11,525 bases of DNA from Actinobacteria bacterium UBA3086 (lineage in GTDB: Bacteria; Actinomycetota; Coriobacteriia; Anaerosomatales; UBA3086): assembly GCA_002367305.1 (NCBI GenBank), contig DFBG01000166.1, positions 515 to 12,039 of the forward strand, written 5' to 3'. Below the pieces are notes generated by a model. It saw only the letters and a program-made list of their open reading frames with translations, had not been told where the DNA came from and ran no database searches. Within the stretch, counting starts at the first letter, position 1, and every line of letters begins with the position of its first letter. This document shows positions 1 to 6,574 of the stretch, piece after piece. The position numbers and the translations under genes are program-made.

Positions 1-190
1 GTCGACTCTACTCGTAGCGTCTCATTCAGGCTGCCCGACGCCGGTGATCGTGCCGTCGCCCATCGGATGGGGGCCCGCTAGTCGATATAGCGGCTGTTGC
101 GTGCCGCTTCGCCGGACATCAGTTTGGTGAGCCGGCGGCAGTGGAATCATCGTGCGAGGGCGATGCGCCACGGAGAAGGAGAGTGCAGAG
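1..190. other. Leader region without a supported gene
   Basis: The first plus-strand frame is open from base 1 to a TAG at 79-81 and could be the last 26 codons of a gene lying to the left, but the peptide has no recognisable motif. A small hairpin (CCCAT at 59-63 pairing with ATGGG at 67-71) lies inside this frame. A second inverted pair, CGCCGG and CCGGCG, lies around 110-137. No convincing sigma-70 promoter could be picked out for the gene that starts at 191. The rest of the stretch shows nothing I can name. Confidence 0.3.
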
Positions 191-577
191 ATGACGAATG
201 GTTCTGAAGGTTTTATCGCGCTCATGAGTGAGAGCGCTCTCAAGGATGGCGACATGATCGAGGCCGACACGGACGGCCACAAGTTACTGGTCGCGCGGGT
301 GGGCGATGACTTCTTCGTCGCAGACGCCCACTGCCCTCACCTGCACGCGAATCTGACTAAGGGCACCATTGAGGGTACCGTCGTCACTTGTCCACTGCAT
401 GGCTCCCGTTTCGACCTCACTGATGGACATGTGCTCCGGTGGACCAGCTGGGAAGGCGCGGTCAAGAGTATGGCTGAGTTCGTCAGACATCCCCGCTCCC
501 TGCGGGTCTACGAGACCGAGATCTTCGGTGGAGTCTTGAGGGTGGGCCCCCAGAAGGAGTTCCCAGCCAAGGCGTGA
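191..577 (+). CDS. Small Rieske [2Fe-2S] ferredoxin-type protein
   Basis: This 128-residue protein is essentially one Rieske domain. The cluster-binding motif is visible as C48-P-H50, then 16 residues, then C67-P-L-H70, followed by GSRFD, the usual strand after the second cysteine-histidine pair. The two Cys and two His would hold a [2Fe-2S] cluster in a cytoplasmic electron-transfer protein. There is no signal peptide, membrane segment or catalytic oxygenase domain. Length matches stand-alone Rieske ferredoxins of the NirD or dioxygenase-ferredoxin type. I chose ATG 191 because GGAGAAGGAGAG at 172-183 is a strong ribosome binding site; the frame extends upstream to 152 without one. The partner is unknown: no oxygenase, reductase or nitrite reductase gene lies nearby, and the next plus-strand gene is a remnant. 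The domain call is firm; the role is not. Confidence 0.9.
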   Translation: MTNGSEGFIALMSESALKDGDMIEADTDGHKLLVARVGDDFFVADAHCPHLHANLTKGTIEGTVVTCPLHGSRFDLTDGHVLRWTSWEGAVKSMAEFVRHPRSLRVYETEIFGGVLRVGPQKEFPAKA

Positions 578-917
578 GTATTGCGTGCCCGCCACTTGAG
601 TAGACGCCTATTCCTCTCGCTTCGGCAGCCTCCGCTGGTCCCTGAAGATCACGGGGCTCTGGCCGAACAGCAGGTCGTTCTCAAACGACGGGGTGTACGT
701 TCGACGTTGGGTCCCTGGGCTCGCTCGCCCGGACGAAGCACCCTATCCTGAGCCGATGGTCGATCATGGCGAGATGAGACTCCGGGCGCTTGCGGCTCAC
801 GAGTCGGTCAAGAGGGGCTGATGCCTCGGAGTCCCGCCGTGGGGTAGTAACAGATGTATCCACCAACTGCTCACCAAGAGGGCTTATACAGAAGGGAAGT
901 CTCGTGCCGCTTTCAAG
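578..917. other. Gene-poor stretch of about 340 bases with probable gene remnants
   Basis: No intact gene is supported here. The left part carries a short minus-strand frame that reads like the end of a protein (608-742, listed separately). The right part runs in frame, without a start codon, into the DUF2177 remnant at 918. An inverted pair AGGCGT (570-575) and ACGCCT (604-609) follows the Rieske gene, but the loop is long and no T-run follows, so I do not call a terminator. The mixture suggests decayed genes rather than a regulatory region. Confidence 0.5.
608..742 (-). pseudogene. Coding-like 3' tail of an unidentified gene
   Basis: On the minus strand, a frame of 44 codons is open between an in-frame TAG at 743-745 and a TAG at 608-610. 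Its second half reads as natural protein (TYTPSFENDLLFGQSPVIF, then a basic end RRLPKREE) with G/C-rich third positions like the neighbouring genes. There is no ATG or TTG start and no usable ribosome binding site, so if it was coding it is the C-terminal end of a gene whose front is lost or frameshifted. I do not recognise the family. It could also be a chance open frame. Confidence 0.25.
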
Positions 918-1142
918 GTGGTCGTTCCAGCCCTGAATAGCGGGAACGTCTGGGAGGCCGTTTGGCGCACAGCCCTCTTTGGCGCGCTCGCATACGGGAC
1001 CTACGACTTGACGAACCTCGCGACGATCAAAGGATGGGCCTGGCAGATAGCGGTGATAGACATCATCTGGGGGACGGCGCTCAACTCCGCAGTTGGGACA
1101 GCCAGCTATTACATAGGGGTGTGGCTGGGCCTCGGCAAATAG
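918..1142 (+). pseudogene. DUF2177 family membrane protein, C-terminal half only
   Basis: The 74-residue frame carries the family signature GTYDLTNLATIKGW followed by a hydrophobic segment with DIIWGT, which matches the C-terminal half of DUF2177 proteins, small integral membrane proteins of about 130 residues. Family members begin with a further 55-60 residues containing at least one membrane helix and a LDxxWLG-like motif; none of that is found upstream in any frame. The same frame is open back to a TGA at 819-821 but contains no ATG, GTG or TTG before GTG 918. The purine-rich GAAGGGAAG (891-899) is about 18 bases from that GTG, too far to serve it. Homology appears to start near FKVVVPAL, around 912. 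I therefore call a 5'-truncated pseudogene. A functional short protein is less likely but not excluded. Confidence 0.7.
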
Positions 1143-1156
1143 CTGTTCGTGGCTAC

Positions 1157-1174
1157 CTCCGCCGACTCACGGAG
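1157..1174 (-). terminator. Weak stem-loop after the radical SAM gene
   Basis: CTCCG (1157-1161) and CGGAG (1170-1174) can pair around an 8-base loop immediately after the stop codon of the minus-strand radical SAM gene, in the 32-base gap to the convergent DUF2177 remnant. There is no T-run on either strand, so it is at best a poor intrinsic terminator. Confidence 0.2.
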
Positions 1175-2635
1175 CTAGAACGGCATTCCTGGAATCTTGG
1201 GCATCTTGGGCATCTTGAGGCCCAGATATTCGAAATGTTTACCGTAGCCCTTCATCATCTCTTTGAATGCGCTCATCATGTAGCGCTTCTGGAAACTGTC
1301 CGGCATGGTGATGACCTGACGCATCTTATTCGCGTAGAAGGTCATGTAGCACTTGCCGAGGGCGAGGGTGACCTCCTCGAGCGTCATCGCATAGGGTTCG
1401 ATTATCGGCGTGGACAGGTCGTACTTGGAGTAGTCCATGACGCGGATACGATCCTTGTACTCCTCGGCGATAGGCGTGAAGGGCATTGGGGTCAGCACCG
1501 GGAAGACGGCGATGTCGGGGTTGAGTCGGATAGCCACCTCGATCGTCTTTTCAATCGAATCCCATGTCTCCTCAGGCCCGCCGATCATGAACGATGCCTC
1601 GGTCGTGAGGCCGTATTGACGCGCTAGATCGAGGGCACGTTTGTTCGTGTCGACATCGGTGCCCTTGTTCAGGCTGGAGAGCATCTCGTCGGTGCTTCCC
1701 TCGGCACCCAGATAGAGGTGCATGACGCCGGCGTCTCGGTACTTGTGGAGGATATCCTCATCGCGGACGATATCCTCGACACGGGTCTCCATGAGGATAT
1801 CGACCGGCAGATCCTCCTCGATGAGAAGGTCCAGCAACTTCTCCCAGCGCTCGCGGTCATTCGTGGGGTAGGGATCGATCATCGTCACGAACTCAACGCT
1901 GTGAACGGCAACCAGCTCGCGGATCTCCTCGATCACGTTCTCCGGAGTCCGCGCTCTCCAGTCACCGCGCCAGAACTGTCGGTGACTGCAGAAGGAGCAG
2001 CCCATCATGCAACCGCGCGAGGTCAGGATGGATGCCATTCGGCCCCAGGGTTCGATGTTGTAGTGGTAGATGTCCCAGTCGAGCAGATGCCATGCGGGCT
2101 TGTAGGCATCCAGATCCGCTATGTGGGGCCGCATGGACGTGGTGACTACCTCGCCCTCCTGCATGAAGGCGATCCCCTTGATGTCGGAGACGTCGCCTTC
2201 AGGAAGAGCCGCGAGCAGTTCGCCGATCGTCTCCTCGGCTTCGCCCCGGATTATGTAGTCCAACGCTGGGTTGTCGAGGAGCGTCTCCTCGTACAGGAAC
2301 GTTGGGTGCGGGCCGCCGATGATGGTGGTGATGTTCTCATCGAATGCTTTGGCAATGGCCAGTGCCTTGAGTGCTGCGGGCACGGTCGCAGTCGCGATGG
2401 CGCCGGTCACCGGCATGTAGTCGAACGCCATGACGAGGTCAGGCTTGTACGCTTCAATCTCAGCACGAACGTCGTCGAAGGTGAGCTCTTGGTTCATCGC
2501 ATCGAATATCCGTGCCTCGTATCCGACCGTTTCAGCGACGTTCGCGAGATAGGCGAGCTGAAGGGGTGGCCAAGTGCCGATGGACTGTACTCCGAACCAG
2601 TTGTACGGAGGCACGATGAAGAGAATTTTTCGCAT
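1175..2635 (-). CDS. B12-binding domain radical SAM protein
   Basis: The 486-residue protein has the class B radical SAM layout. Residues about 1-145 form a cobalamin-binding Rossmann-like domain (KILFIVPPYN at the start, IIGGPHPTF near 105, IIRGEAEETI near 128). Residues about 195-400 form the radical SAM barrel, with the [4Fe-4S]/AdoMet motif C209-MMG-C213-SF-C216 and a later IGGPEET. The DxHxxG cobalamin-ligand motif is not visible, as in many B12-radical SAM enzymes. Such enzymes methylate or rearrange unactivated carbons; HpnJ and BchE are relatives at the architecture level, but I cannot name a substrate. The C-terminus is an unusual Met/Pro/Lys-rich tail (LKMPKMPKIPGMPF). I chose ATG 2635 because MRKILF is the typical family start; ATG 2668 and TTG 2674 are in frame, but a likely promoter at 2678-2686 would put them at the transcript 5' end. 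No choice has a strong ribosome binding site. Confidence 0.88.
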   Translation of the reverse strand: MRKILFIVPPYNWFGVQSIGTWPPLQLAYLANVAETVGYEARIFDAMNQELTFDDVRAEIEAYKPDLVMAFDYMPVTGAIATATVPAALKALAIAKAFDENITTIIGGPHPTFLYEETLLDNPALDYIIRGEAEETIGELLAALPEGDVSDIKGIAFMQEGEVVTTSMRPHIADLDAYKPAWHLLDWDIYHYNIEPWGRMASILTSRGCMMGCSFCSHRQFWRGDWRARTPENVIEEIRELVAVHSVEFVTMIDPYPTNDRERWEKLLDLLIEEDLPVDILMETRVEDIVRDEDILHKYRDAGVMHLYLGAEGSTDEMLSSLNKGTDVDTNKRALDLARQYGLTTEASFMIGGPEETWDSIEKTIEVAIRLNPDIAVFPVLTPMPFTPIAEEYKDRIRVMDYSKYDLSTPIIEPYAMTLEEVTLALGKCYMTFYANKMRQVITMPDSFQKRYMMSAFKEMMKGYGKHFEYLGLKMPKMPKIPGMPF

Positions 2636-2677
2636 ACGGTGATGCCAATCGTCGAGGTTCACAGGCATGATCAACGT

Positions 2678-2686
2678 ATCATAGCA
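2678..2686 (-). promoter_or_regulatory. Extended -10 promoter candidate for the radical SAM gene
   Basis: Read on the minus strand this is TGCTATGAT, an extended -10 element (TGn followed by TATGAT, five of six to consensus). The expected start of transcription, near 2671, leaves a leader of about 36 bases before ATG 2635. No good -35 hexamer was found, which is common for extended -10 promoters. It would let the gene be expressed separately from the GNAT-fold gene upstream, whose stop lies 109 bases away. Confidence 0.4.
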
Positions 2687-2744
2687 AGAGGCGTTCCAAG
2701 CACGCGTTCGGGATGCCGCGGTCCGAGAGGAGCGTTCCCTTCCG

Positions 2745-3983
2745 TTACAGTTTCATATCGAAGATGCGGTACGTCTTGTACTGTTCGGCACCCATGAACT
2801 CGCTCGCGCGGATCACGAGATCGTTGTTCTCGAGCAGCAGGGAGATGTCGCACTCCTTGTAGCCGTTCGACACCGCATACTCGTGGATCTCGTCGAACAG
2901 AAGTGCGTCGATACCGAGTCTGCGCCAGCCGGGTCGTATCCCGAAGAACATGAGCCTGACCCGGGGCGTGTGCCGACGACCCTTGAGCAGTCGCGCGATT
3001 CGCACAACATCACTGTCCCCGTACCACTTCCACCTCGGTCGGAGCCAGTAGTTGGGATCGGGGAATGCGCCCAGAACGGCCACGGGCTCGCCGTCGATGT
3101 AGGCGAAACGGGCAAGGCCGGGGTCGGCGACCATCTTCAACCCTTCGGCGATGATGTCCGCTTCCTCGTCGGTGATGGGCAGGAAGCCCCAGTTCTTGGC
3201 CCAGGCCTCGTTGTATATCTCCACCACGAGCTTCACGTCGCGATTGAAGTGCTTCATGTCGAGGGGTCGGGTCGTGACACGACCGCGTGCGCGAATCTTG
3301 TCGGCAATCTCGGTGAGTCTGTCGGGAATCGGCTGGTCGAAGTGCAGCATGTGGGCCACATAGTCCTTGGTCTTCACAAGGCCGTAGCGCTCCATGAACT
3401 CCTGGTAGTACGGTGGATTGTGGGTGAGCTCCATGGCAGGATCCGTGTCGAATCCCTTGATCAACAGCGCTTGGCGCTCATGCGTGGCGTTGGAGTACTC
3501 TCCTGGGCCGCGCATCGTCTTCATGCCCTTGTCGGAGATCCAGGCCTTTGCGGCGTCGAGAAGCGCCTCCGCCACTTCGTAATCCTCGATGACTTCGAAG
3601 AAACCGAAGAAACCGAACTTGCTGTCGTAATAATCGTTGAACCTATGGTTGATGGCTGCGGAGATACGACCGACAGCCTCACCGTTTCGATAGGCCATGA
3701 AGTGCGTCGTGTCGGCGAACTTCTGGTAGGCGTGATCCTTGTCGGTGAGCAGCCCTTTTGCTCCGAGTACTTTGTTCCCCAAGAGGTCCATGGAGAGGTG
3801 GGGGGTCCAGTGTGGATCGTTCTTGTAGAGCTTCCAAGGCAGCTTAACGAAAGCCTTCAGCTGTGGGTCGCCCAGGGGAATCTCACGGATCTCCAGCGGC
3901 GCGCTTGATTGTGGACCTGACTCGCTCACGAGCTCTCCCTCGGTAGGTGTCATTGGAAGCGTATCAGACCCGCCCGCGAACAC
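2745..3983 (-). CDS. Double GNAT-fold acyltransferase-like protein (YghO type)
   Basis: The 412-residue protein appears to have two GNAT-like halves. The N-terminal half (about 30-215) has GRISAAINHRFNDYY, FGFFGFFE and a GPGEYSN segment followed by NPPYYQEFMERYG. The C-terminal half ends with FFGIRPGWRRLGIDALL (346-362), which resembles the acyl-CoA pyrophosphate-binding motif. This overall pattern is that of the conserved family that includes E. coli YghO; as I recall, the bacterial ceramide synthase is a related GNAT-like acyltransferase, but I could not check that. The likely reaction is transfer of an acyl group from a CoA or ACP thioester, with acceptor unknown. No membrane segment or signal is visible. 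The start is GTG 3983, supported by a ribosome binding site at 3994-3999; ATG 3953, ten codons in, has none. It lies upstream of the radical SAM gene on the same strand and divergent from a lipid acyltransferase. Confidence 0.75.
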   Translation of the reverse strand: MFAGGSDTLPMTPTEGELVSESGPQSSAPLEIREIPLGDPQLKAFVKLPWKLYKNDPHWTPHLSMDLLGNKVLGAKGLLTDKDHAYQKFADTTHFMAYRNGEAVGRISAAINHRFNDYYDSKFGFFGFFEVIEDYEVAEALLDAAKAWISDKGMKTMRGPGEYSNATHERQALLIKGFDTDPAMELTHNPPYYQEFMERYGLVKTKDYVAHMLHFDQPIPDRLTEIADKIRARGRVTTRPLDMKHFNRDVKLVVEIYNEAWAKNWGFLPITDEEADIIAEGLKMVADPGLARFAYIDGEPVAVLGAFPDPNYWLRPRWKWYGDSDVVRIARLLKGRRHTPRVRLMFFGIRPGWRRLGIDALLFDEIHEYAVSNGYKECDISLLLENNDLVIRASEFMGAEQYKTYRIFDMKL

Positions 3984-3993
3984 ATATCGGGGG

Positions 3994-3999
3994 TCTCCT
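3994..3999 (-). promoter_or_regulatory. Ribosome binding site fixing a GTG start
   Basis: On the minus strand this reads AGGAGA, ten bases before GTG 3983-3981. The alternative ATG at 3953-3951 is preceded only by a weak GGGCGGG, so the site favours the longer GNAT-fold protein. Confidence 0.5.
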
Positions 4000-4003
4000 G
4001 CGC

Positions 4004-4009
4004 TACAAT
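4004..4009 (+). promoter_or_regulatory. Possible -10 element of the acyltransferase gene
   Basis: TACAAT matches the -10 consensus at five of six positions and lies in the 79-base divergent gap between the GNAT-fold gene and the plus-strand acyltransferase. Transcription from about 4016 would give a leader of roughly 47 bases. No matching -35 hexamer is seen, so this is tentative. Confidence 0.3.
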
Positions 4010-4062
4010 CTCAAGTGTTGTGCACGCACGATCGATCCGATCGCAGAAAAGGGGGACTCGAC

Positions 4063-4968
4063 GTGGGGGCGGGGTTCGAATCGCTATCCAACAGCCGTAT
4101 CGGCCAAGGCATCGCCCTAGGTGTGGGACGGGCCTTACCCCAGAAGTTGGGTCACGGTGTTGTGAGTTTCGCTGCGGGACGCCTCTCATCGGATCGCGAT
4201 TCAGAGATGTATCGCGCGTTCGCATCGAATCGTTGGGTGCTCGAGGGTGGCGGTATGACGGCTGAGGAGCTCGATTCGGCCGTTCGTGAGACGATCACCA
4301 CTGTGGGAACGGGACTCTTCGATCTCTACCGGGCCATGGCCATCGGCGGCGACTGGCGTCGACACGTGCGCCTCATGCCCCTTGCAGCCGAGTACGCCGC
4401 GCAGCAGGCGGAGGGCGGGCATCCATACGTTCTCGTCGGTCCGCACACGGCGGGGTTCGACATCGGCACGCGCGGGATCGCGTTGGCGGGACTTGAGATG
4501 CAGGTGCTCAGCGTGCCCGATCCCAATGGGGGATATGAATGGCAGAACGAGCGTCGTGCTGAGGCTGGAATGAACGTGACGCCCATCTCGTCGGCCTCCA
4601 TGCGTTCGGCGCTGCGGCGGCTCCGAGATGGCAAGTGTATCGCGACCGGTCTCGACCGCCCTGTACCCGGGGAGAAACATCGGATTTGCATGTTCGGTCG
4701 GGAGGCCGAGCTGCCCACCATCCATGTGCGTCTTGCGCTCAAGGCTCGCGTGCCGGTCGTGCTCTTGTGCACACTGCGAGCCCCGGATGGGATCTACGAG
4801 TTGCATGCATCGCCTCCCATCGACATGATCGCGACCGACGGCGATGATGTTGTTGTGAACGCCGAGCGCGTCATGAAGCACGCCGAGGAGTTCCTGTTGA
4901 GTGCGCCTCATCAGTGGGCGATGCCGCACGTGATCTGGCCGGATGCGGTGAACGAGTTGCCTCGGTAG
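4063..4968 (+). CDS. LpxL/PatA-like lysophospholipid acyltransferase family protein
   Basis: The 301-residue protein carries the acyltransferase HX4D catalytic motif at H128-TAGF-D133 within VLVGPHTAGFDIG, followed by GLDRPVPG (186-193), the FGREAELPTIHVRLA block and APHQWAMPHVIWPD near the C-terminus. This order matches the lipid A biosynthesis acyltransferase superfamily (LpxL/HtrB) and its actinobacterial counterpart PatA, which acylates phosphatidylinositol mannosides. It probably transfers a fatty acyl chain to a glycolipid or lysophospholipid at the cytoplasmic membrane face. In a Gram-positive-type cell without lipid A the PatA-like role is more likely, but the acceptor cannot be read from sequence. 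I chose GTG 4063, preceded by AAAAGGGGG at 4047-4055; the frame runs open to GTG 4015 but the added residues look non-coding. A CDP-alcohol phosphatidyltransferase follows 101 bases later on the same strand, which supports a phospholipid context. Confidence 0.85.
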   Translation: MGAGFESLSNSRIGQGIALGVGRALPQKLGHGVVSFAAGRLSSDRDSEMYRAFASNRWVLEGGGMTAEELDSAVRETITTVGTGLFDLYRAMAIGGDWRRHVRLMPLAAEYAAQQAEGGHPYVLVGPHTAGFDIGTRGIALAGLEMQVLSVPDPNGGYEWQNERRAEAGMNVTPISSASMRSALRRLRDGKCIATGLDRPVPGEKHRICMFGREAELPTIHVRLALKARVPVVLLCTLRAPDGIYELHASPPIDMIATDGDDVVVNAERVMKHAEEFLLSAPHQWAMPHVIWPDAVNELPR

Positions 4969-5069
4969 CTGATCTTTCGGAAGCGACCGTCATAGGATCT
5001 CACGTTCGAGTCTGCGTGCAGTGCATGATCATCTGTCGCCAGTAGGGCGGCAAGAGGAGGAGCAACAGA

Positions 5070-5747
5070 ATGGCCGACATCAACTCACACAAGCGTGTCA
5101 ACGAGCCGATCCTGGGTTTCCTGGAGCGTCCTGCGTTGCAGTGGCTTGCCGCACGCATGCCTGCATGGGTCACTCCCGATGTGCTCACGGGTATAGGTGT
5201 CGCTGGTGCGGCTCTGATATTCGCATCGTACTGGGCGTCGCAGGTGTATCCGTGGTTCCTCTGGGTCGCCTCGGTCGGCTTTTTGATCAACTGGTTCGGT
5301 GATTCGCTCGACGGAACCCTCGCGCGGTTCCGCAAGATCGAGCGTCCCAAGTACGGGTTCTACATCGATCACACCATGGACGTCATTGCGGAGGCGTTCG
5401 TCTTCCTGGGTCTGGGGATGTCGCCGTTCATGCGGTTCGATGTCGCCGCCATGATCTACATCGGCTATCTCATGATGAGCGTGTTGGTCTACATCCGCAC
5501 GGCTGTCGAAGGGGTGTTCAAGATCACGTACTCCGGCTTCGGCCCGACCGAGTTGCGTGTGGTCGCGGTCGCGCTCAATGCCTTCATGTTCTTCAGCGGC
5601 ACGGGGGCCATGATCGAGGCGTTCGGGTCGGAGTTCAGCTACTACGATGTCGCCGGTGTCATGATCGCGGCGACGCTCATCGGCGCGTTCCTGGCGCAGA
5701 CGTTCGCGCATGCGAAGCTGCTCGCGAACATCGACAAGAAGGACTAG
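5070..5747 (+). CDS. CDP-alcohol phosphatidyltransferase family protein
   Basis: This 225-residue integral membrane enzyme would exchange CMP of a CDP-linked lipid for an alcohol, making a phospholipid head group or its precursor. The signature is present as D78-x2-D81-G82-x2-A85-R86, then G96-x3-D100-x3-D104, whose aspartates bind divalent metal and the CDP moiety. Between R86 and G96 there are nine residues rather than the eight of the classic PgsA motif; I believe the RPKYGFYIDH form is shared with a recognised subfamily. About five to six membrane segments are visible (40-57, 60-77, 105-122, 126-142, 163-182, 185-204). ATG 5070 is fixed by AGGAGG at 5055-5060. The alcohol (inositol phosphate, glycerol phosphate or other) cannot be told from this. 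The preceding gene on the same strand is a lipid acyltransferase. Confidence 0.9.
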   Translation: MADINSHKRVNEPILGFLERPALQWLAARMPAWVTPDVLTGIGVAGAALIFASYWASQVYPWFLWVASVGFLINWFGDSLDGTLARFRKIERPKYGFYIDHTMDVIAEAFVFLGLGMSPFMRFDVAAMIYIGYLMMSVLVYIRTAVEGVFKITYSGFGPTELRVVAVALNAFMFFSGTGAMIEAFGSEFSYYDVAGVMIAATLIGAFLAQTFAHAKLLANIDKKD

Positions 5748-5777
5748 GCGTCCGCGCTCAGCCGGGGTTGGCCTAGT
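5743..5777. repeat. Inverted repeat spanning two convergent stop codons
   Basis: ACTAGGC (5743-5749) and GCCTAGT (5771-5777) are perfect 7-base inverted copies with a 21-base loop. Each arm contains the TAG stop of one of the two convergent genes. A bidirectional terminator is possible, but there is no T-run and the loop is long. The symmetry may simply follow from both genes ending in similar codons. Confidence 0.25.
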
Positions 5778-6495
5778 AGTGACCGTGGGTCGAGCACTCG
5801 ATGTCGCCCCAGCCCTCTGAGTCGAACGTGTACTCGCCGCCTGAGGGACATGCGGGCAACTCGGGTGAACCGAGTCCCTCGAGAAGAGCGGTCAGTTCCG
5901 CATAGTCAGCGGGCTTCTCGGCATCTCGATTGTCCATCTCCCACGCGAGGTACATCGTCATCACGCCACGCATGATGTCGAAACACTGGGCCGTCTCGGG
6001 ATCCTCGGGTGCCTCGATGTTGATGCCGAGCGCCGTCTCAACAGGAAGGCCGAAGAAGGTCTTGACCTTCCATTCGTCATCTTCTCGCATCATGCCGAGT
6101 TCGAGATCCTCCAGCGTTCCGTCGGATGAAACGCTCACGAGTGGGGAGTCTTTCGTCTCATCGGAGGTGATACGCACGTTCTCGATGCCGAGGGGTGATT
6201 CGATGGTGAGAAGAAGTGTGTCACCGTCCCAGTCGGAGTCGGTCACCGTGCCATCAGAGCTTCCGGCGTCCGCGAACGATTCCGCACCAGCTTCCGCGAC
6301 ATGCGCAGGCAGGGTCCCGAGTATCCCGGGAGCGTCAGAAGTGAGCAGCGCGGTCACGAAGTCGCCGGCAGCTTCGACCTGAGCTCGCGTTTCGGAGTCG
6401 CCCGAGTCGGCGCAGCCGCTCAGAAGAAAGGTGGCGAGCAGGAGTGATGTCAGGGCCAAGATGCCCAGAGGGTGGGTGCGTCGTGCGTCGGACAT
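5773..6495 (-). CDS. Lipoprotein with a pilin-like C-terminal region
   Basis: The 240-residue protein starts with a typical lipoprotein signal peptide: RR at 5-6, a hydrophobic stretch at about 10-26 and the lipobox LLSGC with C28 as the predicted lipidated residue. Residues 29-165 are acidic, with no recognised catalytic motif. They resemble a small cone-like domain of the sort that carries a GDT(L)LLTIE strand pattern. The last 72 residues (C171, then LPACPSGGEYTFD and IECSTHGHY, C216 and C234) look like the C-terminus of ComGC- or PulG-type pilins, which often end CPxGGxY...CSxHG. Here they are attached to a lipoprotein, not to a prepilin N-terminal helix. The start at ATG 6495 is supported by GGAGG (6501-6505 on the minus strand). 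Expected location is the outer face of the cell membrane. The function is unknown. Confidence 0.8.
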   Translation of the reverse strand: MSDARRTHPLGILALTSLLLATFLLSGCADSGDSETRAQVEAAGDFVTALLTSDAPGILGTLPAHVAEAGAESFADAGSSDGTVTDSDWDGDTLLLTIESPLGIENVRITSDETKDSPLVSVSSDGTLEDLELGMMREDDEWKVKTFFGLPVETALGINIEAPEDPETAQCFDIMRGVMTMYLAWEMDNRDAEKPADYAELTALLEGLGSPELPACPSGGEYTFDSEGWGDIECSTHGHY

Positions 6496-6540
6496 TGGAG
6501 CCTCCGGTGGTCATTTGGGGTGAGTGGGTTACACAGGAAC

Positions 6541-6574
6541 GATAGCGCATTCGCCGTAGGGCCGCTCCGCTATC
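6541..6574. promoter_or_regulatory. Inverted repeat over two divergent -10-like elements
   Basis: GATAGCG (6541-6547) and CGCTATC (6568-6574) are perfect inverted arms 20 bases apart in the gap between the divergent lipoprotein and CheB genes. The right arm runs into TATCAT (6571-6576, plus strand) and the left arm into TATCGT on the minus strand (6539-6544), so each arm overlaps a -10-like hexamer. Clear -35 boxes are not seen. It may be a symmetrical divergent promoter or a regulator site covering both. Confidence 0.3.

Noticed and set aside
681..866. Minus-strand 61-codon open frame in the gene-poor stretch
   Set aside because: Without a motif or ribosome binding site, and with charged residues scattered at random, it is less protein-like than the overlapping frame ending at 608.
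2688..2740. Recurring GCGTTC motifs between the GNAT-fold and radical SAM genes
   Set aside because: Three short copies at irregular spacing in GC-rich DNA do not form a palindrome or array and may be chance.
1718..2797. Long plus-strand open frame of 359 codons antisense to the radical SAM gene
   Set aside because: It lies opposite a gene with clear motifs, has no family motif of its own and is the usual mirror frame of a GC-rich gene. The same holds for the frame at 962-1627.
2883..3908. Plus-strand open frame of 341 codons antisense to the GNAT-fold gene
   Set aside because: Its composition is that of a complementary-strand shadow, with no motif, and the minus-strand gene has conserved family blocks and a ribosome binding site.
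4201..4929. Minus-strand open frame opposite the lysophospholipid acyltransferase
   Set aside because: The His/Arg-rich peptide is an artefact of the GC-rich coding strand; the HX4D enzyme on the plus strand explains the region. The minus frame at 5085-5711 is rejected for the same reason.
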